From the NCBI GenBank assembly GCA_046597185.1, contig JBKJLF010000763.1, forward strand, positions 1-5,970: 5,970 nucleotides of DNA, written 5' to 3'. Origin of the DNA: CAMBDR01 sp046597185 (lineage in GTDB: Bacteria > Pseudomonadota > Gammaproteobacteria > Burkholderiales > Burkholderiaceae_D). The position numbers and the translations under genes were made by a program. The notes under the pieces were generated by a model, which saw nothing but the letters and a program-made list of their open reading frames with translations, made no database searches and was not told the origin of the DNA. Shown in pieces: positions 1-5,647 of the stretch; within the stretch, counting starts at the first letter, position 1, and the number at the start of each line of letters is the position of its first letter.

Positions 1-6
1 GAAAAC

Positions 7-381
7 ATGCCGACTGCGCGCCGCCTCAAATTGATATTACTTGGCATCATCGTTGCCCTGATCGGCATTACCGCCATCTATACCTGGGCCAGCTTACATT
101 GGGCTTACTCGGAAGGCGAGCGCGCTGGTTTTTTGCAAAAACTATCCAAACGTGGTTATATTTGCAAAACTTGGGAAGGGGAATTATTGATGTCGGCCAC
201 ACCCGGTGCCTTACCCGAGAAATTTGCATTTACCGTGCGCGACGACGCACTGGTGCGTGAATTGGAGCAAGCCTTAAACAAGTCGGTGGTGCTCAGCTAT
301 GCCCAGCGCAAAGGGGTGCCCAGCTCTTGTTTCGGTGATACGGAATATTTTATTGAAAAAATGCGCTTGTCCACGCGATAA
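7..381 (+). CDS. Small single-pass membrane protein, conserved hypothetical
   Basis: A 124-residue protein of unknown function. Residues 1-7 are short and basic (MPTARRL). A hydrophobic helix follows at about 8-29 (ILLGIIVALIGITAIYTW). The remaining ~95 residues are soluble and hold two cysteines, in YICKTWEGE (near 51-59) and SSCFGDTEYF (near 107-116). The single N-terminal helix reads as an uncleaved signal anchor, since no AxA-type cleavage site is obvious, so the C-terminal part probably faces the periplasm and the two cysteines could pair there. From memory, similar ~120-residue proteins with a GERAGFLQKLSKRGY/CKTWEGE core occur in beta- and gamma-proteobacteria and are sometimes wrongly labelled 6-phosphogluconate dehydrogenase. 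There is no nucleotide-binding motif and the length is far too short for that enzyme. The ATG lies six bases from the window edge, so its ribosome site cannot be judged. The gene converges on the DUF883 gene. Confidence 0.8.
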   Translation: MPTARRLKLILLGIIVALIGITAIYTWASLHWAYSEGERAGFLQKLSKRGYICKTWEGELLMSATPGALPEKFAFTVRDDALVRELEQALNKSVVLSYAQRKGVPSSCFGDTEYFIEKMRLSTR

Positions 382-414
382 CATAAACCGGGAAGCGTAT
401 CCGGGAGACGCATT

Positions 415-445
415 TTTGGGAAGCATCATCGTGATGCTTCCCAAA
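415..445. terminator. Perfect 14-bp inverted repeat between convergent genes, probable bidirectional terminator
   Basis: TTTGGGAAGCATCA (415-428) and TGATGCTTCCCAAA (432-445) are exact reverse complements around a three-base loop (429-431). The hairpin sits 34 bases after the stop of the small membrane protein gene and 17 bases beyond the stop of the convergent DUF883 gene, which is where a shared terminator would lie. Neither strand has a true U-tract after the stem. The only Ts are those within the stem base, so termination efficiency is uncertain. It could instead act as a 3'-end stabilising stem or a protein-binding palindrome. Confidence 0.6.
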
Positions 446-461
446 GTGCTCTGAAACCCGC

Positions 462-764
462 TTATTTGCGGCCTAACAAATAGCCCACCAACACACCCAC
501 ACCGGTTGCCACTGCCACTGCGCGCCACGGATTTTCCCGTACATAGTCATCCGTGGTAATGGCGATTTCTTTACCAGTACGCATCGCCGCCTCTTGCATA
601 TTTTGTGCCTTGGTCACGGCGGAATCCAAAATCCGCATGCCACGATTGCGCAACTCATCGGCTTTTTCACCCGTCAACAGCGATGCCGCATGAAATAATT
701 CTTGCGCATCCTTCACCAAAACATCCATATCTTTTTTTACGACTTCTAAATTCGATTCCAACAT
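462..764 (-). CDS. DUF883 family (ElaB/YqjD/YgaM-like) C-tail-anchored membrane protein
   Basis: A 100-residue protein with the typical DUF883 layout. Residues 1-75 are highly charged and predicted helical/coiled coil (LEVVKKDMDVLVKDAQEL and on). The family's ENPWRAVAVA junction follows at 77-86, and then a glycine-rich transmembrane helix (about 82-97) ending in GRK. E. coli relatives YqjD, ElaB and YgaM are inner-membrane proteins made in stationary phase under RpoS. YqjD and ElaB bind ribosomes through the N-terminal part and are thought to hold inactive ribosomes at the membrane. Ribosome binding by this protein is inferred only from family membership. On the minus strand AAAGGAAA (771-778) lies 8 bases from the ATG when measured from its AGGA core, which supports this start. 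The gene is monocistronic as far as visible, divergent from the kinase and convergent with the upstream small gene. Confidence 0.9.
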   Translation of the reverse strand: MLESNLEVVKKDMDVLVKDAQELFHAASLLTGEKADELRNRGMRILDSAVTKAQNMQEAAMRTGKEIAITTDDYVRENPWRAVAVATGVGVLVGYLLGRK

Positions 765-770
765 AATGTA

Positions 771-778
771 TTTCCTTT
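771..778 (-). promoter_or_regulatory. Shine-Dalgarno site of the DUF883 gene
   Basis: Read on the minus strand this is AAAGGAAA, with its AGGA core (773-776) 8 bases before the ATG at 764-762. It fixes the start of the DUF883 gene and also argues that the plus-strand open frame beginning at 766 is not a gene. Confidence 0.7.
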
Positions 779-924
779 ACAAAGCGTTAAACATGTTCTA
801 CCGCACCAACTACCTGAGATTCCAGTCCATACAGACTATCACGAAACGCCAACAAAACAACCGTGATCAGATCAAGACTTCAAACTTCTCGGCCCTCGAC
901 ACGACAAGCGTGGCCTTACTGAGT

Positions 925-993
925 CAAAAATCACCCTCAATCAGCCAAAAATCAGCAAAACACGCTCAAAAGCAAGACACTTCCACAAAATTT
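925..993. repeat. Helically phased A-tracts with a 9-bp direct repeat, probable curved DNA
   Basis: CAAAAATCA occurs at 925-933 and again at 946-954, exactly 21 bases apart. Runs of A are centred near 928, 939, 949, 958 and 969, and AAAATTT is centred near 990. The spacing is about 10-11 bases or a multiple of it. A-tracts in phase with the helix bend DNA, so this stretch probably curves. Such DNA upstream of promoters often serves nucleoid proteins (IHF, H-NS or relatives) or RNA polymerase alpha contacts. That role here is inference. Confidence 0.4.
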
Positions 994-1086
994 GCACTTA
1001 AGCAGCATGACAAATGCGATGATTCTTTAATTTCGCCATATTTTACGGTAGGATTGGCTAGTAGCATGTGATCTATCTCATTTATC

Positions 1087-1090
1087 AAGG
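1087..1090 (+). promoter_or_regulatory. Shine-Dalgarno core of the kinase gene
   Basis: AAGG lies 8 bases before the ATG at 1099-1101, a normal spacing, and supports this start over the next in-frame ATG two codons later (1105-1107). Confidence 0.5.
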
Positions 1091-1098
1091 CCGAACGA

Positions 1099-4000
1099 AT
1101 GGAAATGTTTGTACTCAACAATGCTGTGGCACGATTGGAAGCCGAGTTGCCCCAATTGTTTGGTCACGCACGCTTGAGCGCCTTGACAGAATTATGCTGG
1201 CATTTACGCCAGCGCAACTCGCGCCGGGCATTGGCATTAATCGATGAAGTGCGACAAACCTTAAACCGCTGTGAATTGAGCGATGCCCAACAGCAATGCA
1301 CGCTGGGCCGCTTGCTCTTGGTGCGCGCTGAAGTCAAATGGTTACATGCCAATCTGAACGAAGCCGATGCCCTGGTCACCGAAGCCACGCAGTTGTTTAT
1401 TGAATATGATGACCACATTGGCAATGCTGATGCGAATTGGATTGCCGCCTGGATCGCAGGCGACCGTGGCCATAACGCCTTCCGTGACGCCAGCCTGGAA
1501 GCCTGCGCCAACCATGCCCGTGCCGCCAACGATAGCATGCGGGTCGATATTGCCGAAGCGGCACTGGCACGGCTGTCGATTTGGCGGCATGTGCGTGCCG
1601 ACCAAAACCACTGGGGGCAACGCTTTTCCGAGAAAACCGTGGATCTGCCCCCTGCCGTGCAAAGTTGGATCAATGATTATTTCGGCGCCGTGGCCTTCCA
1701 GGGGAATAATTTCGGCCACGCTGCCGCCTTACGCACCCACACCTATGAAGCCGCGCTGGAAACCGGGCAATTGCACCGGGCGATTTACGCCGCCACCAAT
1801 ATCGGTGCCAGTTTTGCCAATTTAAACGACCATTTCGCGGCGCTGGAATGGAAGCAGCGCGGGGTCGATCTGGCCTTGCCAACAGGTTGGCCGGGTTGCA
1901 TTGGCCTGAGTTTGATTCATACCGCTGAAACGCTACGCCTGCTGGGGCGGCTCGATACCGCGCACGAAATGCTGACCAAAGCCTGCAGCACGCTGGCCCC
2001 CTTGTCCGATTCGCGCTGTTATACTCTGGCTTTACGCAATCTGGGCGACTTATTGCTCGACAAAGGTTCTTATTTTGATGCGCTCGAAACCTTTCGTCAG
2101 TTGGAAGAACGCGCTGACACCTTACACCAAGCCGATTTTCAAGCCACCGCCCGGCGTGGTCAGGCCCATGCTTTATCCAACCTGAACCGACCGCAGGAAG
2201 CCTTGCAATTGGCCACCATTGCACTGGCCATGTCGCGCGCGGATGGTGATGCTGCGCAACAAATTACGGCCTTACGGGTGTTAGCCGAAATCCATACGCG
2301 CCATGAATTACCCCCCCCCCAAGGTGCCCAGGGCGGTAGCGATCCCACCCTGTACTATTTACAGCAGGCACTCGAAGTATCGGAACGAATCGAAGGTTAT
2401 ACCGTACCCGATAGCTTGCTCGATGCCATTGCCGACGCCTATTTTGCGGCCGGGGAAGCGGCCACCGCGTTCGCGTTTTCCCGCAAAGCCAACCAGGCGC
2501 GCAATAAAACCCATAGCCAGGAGGCGATTAACCATGCCATTTCACTGCAGGTGCGGCATGAAACCGAGCGCGAGCGCGCCGAAGGCGAACGCCATCGGCA
2601 ACTGGCTGCCTCCGAAGCCAAGCGTGCAGAATCGCTGCAACAAACCAGTTTAATTTTGAAGCGGCTCGATACCATAGGGCAAGAGATCACCGCCCATCTG
2701 GATTTATACGCCGTCTTTCAATCGCTGGACAGGCACTTGAATGGTTTACTCGACGCGACCCATTTCGCAGTCTACCTGCTTGATGGCGATGGGTTTAGCC
2801 TGAACTTAACCTTTGGGGTAGAAGAAGGCCGTGCGCTGGCACCGATTCAAATCCCGCTCTCCAATGGCGAATCGACCGAAGTGCTGTGCGTGCGCGAGCG
2901 CCATGAAATTTTGATCGAACCGGAGAGCACACCCTCGCCAGCCTCGGCTGGCACGCTACCGATGCAAAGCAAACTCTTTGCGCCCCTGGCCATTGGCGAT
3001 CAGGTATTGGGCGTGATGACGATTCAATCGCTGCGGCGGCATGCGTATGGCGAACGCGAACGCCTGATTTTCCGCACCCTGTGCGCCTACGGTGCGATTG
3101 CCTTTGATAACGCCAGCGCCTACCGCCATTTGGAAGCGACCTTGCACACTCTGCGCGAAACCCAGGCGGAATTATTAGCGCAATTGCAAATGCGGCACGA
3201 TGCCGAACGCGCCCAGGCGGTGGCCGAACACCATCGCGAGCTGGCACTATCGGAAGCGCGGCGCGCCGAAATATTACACCAAACCACGCTGACACTCGAA
3301 CATTTAAGTACCATTGGACAAGAGATTACCGCCCAACTCGATACCACGGTGGTGTATCAATCGCTCAATCGCCATGTGAGCGGCTTGCTCGACGCCGACG
3401 CGTTTGGCATTTTCTTGCTCGATCATGATTATTTGACCTTGAATTTGGTCTTTAGCACCAGCGCCGAGTTGGGCATGGTCAGCACCGCACTCAATGATCA
3501 AGCCGCCGACTGCGCGCGTTGCGTGCGCGACCGCCGCGAGCTGCTGGCGCAACACTTTATTGACGACAAACCGTTTTTTACGCTCTTTTCGCCGCTCATG
3601 CTGGGCGACCGCATCCTGGGTGTGATGGCAGTGCGGGCGAAGGATCGGCACGCCTATGATGAGCGCGAACGCCTGATCTTTCGCACCCTGTGCGCCTATG
3701 GTGCGATTGCGCTCGACAACTCGCAGGCTTACCAACAACTCAAGCAAGCGCAGGCCCAATTGATCGGGCATGAAAAACTGGCGGCACTGGGGGCTTTGGT
3801 GGCGGGGGTGGCACATGAATTAAACTCGCCCATTGGCAACAGCCTGATGATGGCCAGTGCCTTGCAGGAAAAAACCGAAAACCTCGAACAACGCTTACGC
3901 ACCCAAAGCTTGCAAGCAAGCGAGCTCGCCACTTACCTGGACGAAGCCAACGAAGCCTCAACCCTGATCATGCGTGGCTTATCCAGCGCCGCTGATCTGG

Positions 4001-4584
4001 TTGCCAGTTTTAAACAAGTCGCGGTAGATCGAACCACGGCCCACCGTCGTCTGTTTGAATTACAACAAACCAGCCATGAAATCATCGCCACCATGATGAC
4101 GCAAATCCGCCAATCGGGGCATAGCATTGAAATGGCGATTCCCGAAGGCATTTTTCTGGATGGGTATCCCGGCCCTTATGGCCAGATCATCACCAATTTC
4201 ATCAATAATGCCTTGCTGCATGCCTTTGCCGGACGCAGAGGGGGACGTATGGTGCTCAGTGCTACGGTTGATAATCATATTGGCTGTGCCGATGCGGGTC
4301 GCCCCGAGACTGGGCGCACCAATACAGGCCGTGTCCAGATACGGTTTCAGGATGATGGGGCGGGGATTTTGGAGCAAGATTTAAAACAGATTTTCGAACC
4401 ATTTTTTACCACCAAACGCGGTGAAGGCGGTAGCGGTTTGGGCTTATCGATTATTTATAACATTGTCACATCATTACTGCACGGCCAAATTAATGTCGAA
4501 AGCTCGGTTGGTAAGGGGACGATTTTTACCTTGGATTTACCCTTGATTGCGCCAAAACAATCCGAAAACCCCTCGATTAAGTAA
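1099..4584 (+). CDS. Soluble TPR-GAF-GAF sensor histidine kinase
   Basis: A 1161-residue multidomain kinase with no signal peptide or membrane helix, so it should act in the cytoplasm. Residues 1-470 are alpha-helical with TPR-like repeats, clearest near 228-258, 270-300, 306-338, 349-382, 393-430 and 437-470. A charged coiled coil follows (about 475-520), then GAF1 (523-675), a second coiled coil (about 676-733) and GAF2 (736-878). The HisKA domain has HELNSP with phospho-acceptor His906. The ATPase domain shows the N box (ITNFINNALLHA, key Asn1037), G1 box (DDGAGI, 1085-1090), F box (FEPFFTTK, from 1099) and G2 box (GGSGLGLSI, from 1110). All catalytic motifs are intact, so autophosphorylation is expected. 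No receiver domain or response regulator gene lies in the window, so its partner is encoded elsewhere. The ligand is unknown; TPRs suggest a protein or peptide partner and GAFs a small molecule. Oddities are a C10 tract at residues 405-408, the GAF duplication and a Gly-Arg repeat in the ATPase domain. Confidence 0.93.
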   Translation: MEMFVLNNAVARLEAELPQLFGHARLSALTELCWHLRQRNSRRALALIDEVRQTLNRCELSDAQQQCTLGRLLLVRAEVKWLHANLNEADALVTEATQLFIEYDDHIGNADANWIAAWIAGDRGHNAFRDASLEACANHARAANDSMRVDIAEAALARLSIWRHVRADQNHWGQRFSEKTVDLPPAVQSWINDYFGAVAFQGNNFGHAAALRTHTYEAALETGQLHRAIYAATNIGASFANLNDHFAALEWKQRGVDLALPTGWPGCIGLSLIHTAETLRLLGRLDTAHEMLTKACSTLAPLSDSRCYTLALRNLGDLLLDKGSYFDALETFRQLEERADTLHQADFQATARRGQAHALSNLNRPQEALQLATIALAMSRADGDAAQQITALRVLAEIHTRHELPPPQGAQGGSDPTLYYLQQALEVSERIEGYTVPDSLLDAIADAYFAAGEAATAFAFSRKANQARNKTHSQEAINHAISLQVRHETERERAEGERHRQLAASEAKRAESLQQTSLILKRLDTIGQEITAHLDLYAVFQSLDRHLNGLLDATHFAVYLLDGDGFSLNLTFGVEEGRALAPIQIPLSNGESTEVLCVRERHEILIEPESTPSPASAGTLPMQSKLFAPLAIGDQVLGVMTIQSLRRHAYGERERLIFRTLCAYGAIAFDNASAYRHLEATLHTLRETQAELLAQLQMRHDAERAQAVAEHHRELALSEARRAEILHQTTLTLEHLSTIGQEITAQLDTTVVYQSLNRHVSGLLDADAFGIFLLDHDYLTLNLVFSTSAELGMVSTALNDQAADCARCVRDRRELLAQHFIDDKPFFTLFSPLMLGDRILGVMAVRAKDRHAYDERERLIFRTLCAYGAIALDNSQAYQQLKQAQAQLIGHEKLAALGALVAGVAHELNSPIGNSLMMASALQEKTENLEQRLRTQSLQASELATYLDEANEASTLIMRGLSSAADLVASFKQVAVDRTTAHRRLFELQQTSHEIIATMMTQIRQSGHSIEMAIPEGIFLDGYPGPYGQIITNFINNALLHAFAGRRGGRMVLSATVDNHIGCADAGRPETGRTNTGRVQIRFQDDGAGILEQDLKQIFEPFFTTKRGEGGSGLGLSIIYNIVTSLLHGQINVESSVGKGTIFTLDLPLIAPKQSENPSIK
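2311..2320 (+). repeat. Homopolymer of ten C in the kinase coding frame
   Basis: Ten consecutive C residues encode Pro405-Pro407 and the first base of Gln408, in the loop ELPPPQGAQGGSDP between two helices of a TPR-like repeat. With one extra C the frame meets TAG at 2337-2339, only a few codons on. With one C lost, translation continues in the other frame to the TAA at 2651-2653. In both cases the GAF, HisKA and ATPase domains are lost. Mononucleotide runs of this length are classic slippage sites, so the tract may make the gene phase-variable. Confidence 0.9.
2545..3132 (+). repeat. Coiled-coil/GAF unit, copy 1 of an internal duplication
   Basis: Residues 483-678 of the kinase align colinearly with residues 696-881. 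Shared marks are the linker (AASEAKRAESLQQT against ALSEARRAEILHQT), the GAF entry (TIGQEITA in both), a cysteine in CVRER/CVRDR (Cys597, Cys808) and the GAF end (ERERLIFRTLCAYGAIA in both). The offset is 213 residues at the start and 203 at the end, so the copies differ by about ten residues in the variable middle. Confidence 0.85.
3184..3741 (+). repeat. Coiled-coil/GAF unit, copy 2 of an internal duplication
   Basis: Second copy of the unit, at kinase residues 696-881. Similarity extends to the DNA: 3046-3102 and 3655-3711 differ at about 7 of 57 positions, mostly third codon bases. The middle of GAF2 is about ten residues shorter than that of GAF1 and carries CARC (805-808), where GAF1 has a single cysteine. 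Confidence 0.85.
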
Positions 4585-4635
4585 AAAAGGTGGCCAAAGC
4601 CAGCGCTTGACGCCGAACCATGATGCGAGAATGCG

Positions 4636-4641
4636 TACAAT
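4636..4641 (+). promoter_or_regulatory. Possible -10 element of the tal promoter
   Basis: TACAAT matches the sigma-70 -10 consensus at five of six positions. Transcription from it would begin near 4648 and give a leader of about 54 bases before the tal ATG. A good -35 at the usual spacing is missing: TTGACG (4607-4612) is 23 bases upstream, which is too far. The call is therefore weak, and an activator may be needed if the site is real. Confidence 0.3.
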
Positions 4642-4701
4642 GTCGTAATTCACTTGATTTTCACATCATTCAACTCATTTAACACTTTTCTGCCGACTAC
4701 C

Positions 4702-5637
4702 ATGAACCAACTCGAACAACTCAAACAATACACCACCGTGGTCGCTGATACGGGCGATTTCCAAAGCATTCAAGCCTATACCCCGCAAGATGCCACCACC
4801 AATCCTTCGCTCATTCTCAAGGCGGTGCAAAGGGATGAATACAAACCGCTGATGCGTAAAGTGATTCAGGATCACCCCAGCCTTGGCACCACCGACTTGA
4901 TTTCCCATTTGTTAATTGCGTTTGGGTTGGAGATATTAAAAATCATTCCAGGTCGTGTTTCCACTGAAATCGACGCCAAGCTCTCGTTTGACACTCAGGG
5001 CACGATCGTACAAGGGCGCGAATTGATTGCACTCTATAAAGCGGCGGGCATTGAACGCGAGCGCGTCCTGATCAAAATTGCCGCCACCTGGGAAGGCATT
5101 CAGGCCGCGCAGGTATTGGAGCAAGAAGGCATTCGTTGCAATATGACCCTGATTTTTTCGCTGACCCAGGCCATTGCCTGCGCCGAAGCCAAAGCGCAAT
5201 TAATTTCCCCTTTTGTTGGACGCATTTATGACTGGTTTAAAAAATCCACCAATATGGATTACCAGGGCGCAGAAGACCCGGGCGTTCAATCGGTCAAGCG
5301 AATCTACAACTACTATCGCAAGTTTGGTTACGCAACCGAAGTGATGGGAGCCAGTTTCCGCAATCTCGGGCAAATCACCGAATTGGCGGGTTGCGACTTA
5401 CTCACCATCAGCCCGGATTTATTGCAGGCCTTGTCGGAGTCCAACGCGCCAATGGCGCGCAAACTCACAGCCAAAGCGGCACCCCACGCGCATTTGCACA
5501 AACTGAGCCTGGATGAAAAACATTTCCGCACCATGCTCAATGACGACGCCATGGCCACCGAAAAATTGGCCGAGGGCATCCGCGCCTTTAGTGTCGATGC
5601 GGGTAAATTGAAGCAAATTATTGTGGCGGCACGCTAA
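4702..5637 (+). CDS. tal: Transaldolase, class I (TalB type)
   Basis: A 311-residue cytoplasmic enzyme of the non-oxidative pentose phosphate pathway. It moves the dihydroxyacetone unit between sedoheptulose 7-phosphate and glyceraldehyde 3-phosphate to give erythrose 4-phosphate and fructose 6-phosphate. The family signature DATTNPSLIL is present. Residues matching the E. coli TalB active site are all there: Asp16 (VVADTGD), Glu89 (GRVSTEID), the Schiff-base Lys125 (VLIKIAATW), Ser169 and Arg174 (ISPFVGRI). The length is close to TalB (317). I chose ATG 4702 because the protein then begins MNQLEQLKQYTTVVADTGD, colinear with TalB. An in-frame TTG at 4654 would add 16 unrelated residues and start almost on top of the predicted transcript end. 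No clear Shine-Dalgarno sequence precedes 4702. The gene follows the kinase by 117 bases with no evident terminator between and is followed 10 bases later by an exported-protein gene. Confidence 0.97.
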   Translation: MNQLEQLKQYTTVVADTGDFQSIQAYTPQDATTNPSLILKAVQRDEYKPLMRKVIQDHPSLGTTDLISHLLIAFGLEILKIIPGRVSTEIDAKLSFDTQGTIVQGRELIALYKAAGIERERVLIKIAATWEGIQAAQVLEQEGIRCNMTLIFSLTQAIACAEAKAQLISPFVGRIYDWFKKSTNMDYQGAEDPGVQSVKRIYNYYRKFGYATEVMGASFRNLGQITELAGCDLLTISPDLLQALSESNAPMARKLTAKAAPHAHLHKLSLDEKHFRTMLNDDAMATEKLAEGIRAFSVDAGKLKQIIVAAR

Positions 5638-5641
5638 GGGG
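5636..5641 (+). promoter_or_regulatory. Shine-Dalgarno site overlapping the tal stop codon
   Basis: AAGGGG uses the last two bases of the tal TAA and lies 6 bases before the ATG at 5648. This overlap suggests that ribosomes finishing tal can reinitiate on the next gene, and it supports both the downstream start and co-transcription. Confidence 0.6.
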
Positions 5642-5647
5642 TTGGCC

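Larger units (their letters stand above)
765..1098. other. Divergent intergenic region between the DUF883 and kinase genes
   Basis: These 334 bases separate two divergent genes and should hold both promoters. The stretch is visibly richer in A than its surroundings. A plus-strand frame (766-1071) stays open across most of it, but it has no ribosome site, no recognisable family and a low-complexity Ser/Lys/Gln composition, so I do not call it. No strong sigma-70 promoter stands out. The best plus-strand candidate is TTTAAT (1026-1031), 17 bases, TAGGAT (1049-1054), which matches the consensus poorly. No clear sigma-54 (GG-N10-GC) element or strong palindrome was seen. Phased A-tracts are listed separately. 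Confidence 0.6.

Noticed and set aside
766..1071. Plus-strand open frame of 101 codons in the divergent intergenic region
   Set aside because: It begins two bases from the start codon of the opposite gene, has no ribosome site, has low-complexity Ser/Lys/Gln/Thr composition and matches no family I know. The A-rich DNA simply lacks stop codons in this frame.
1164..1719. Minus-strand open frames of 169 and 125 codons opposite the kinase TPR region
   Set aside because: They overlap each other and the conserved TPR coding sequence and lack ribosome sites or recognisable domains. They are shadows.
2303..2653. Plus-strand open frame of 116 codons overlapping the kinase in another frame
   Set aside because: Not an independent gene. 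It is relevant only as the frame entered if one C is lost from the C10 tract.
3304..3816. Minus-strand open frame of 170 codons opposite the kinase GAF2 region
   Set aside because: It lies wholly antisense to a clear conserved coding sequence. Its composition (His/Gln/Arg-rich) is what a reverse-frame shadow of this DNA would give.
4607..4641. TTGACG plus TACAAT as a full sigma-70 promoter
   Set aside because: The spacer is 23 bases, well outside the usual 16-18, so only the -10-like element is kept, at low confidence.
4654..4701. In-frame TTG start extending transaldolase by 16 residues
   Set aside because: The extra residues have no counterpart in TalB, no ribosome site precedes the TTG, and it lies within a few bases of the likely transcription start.
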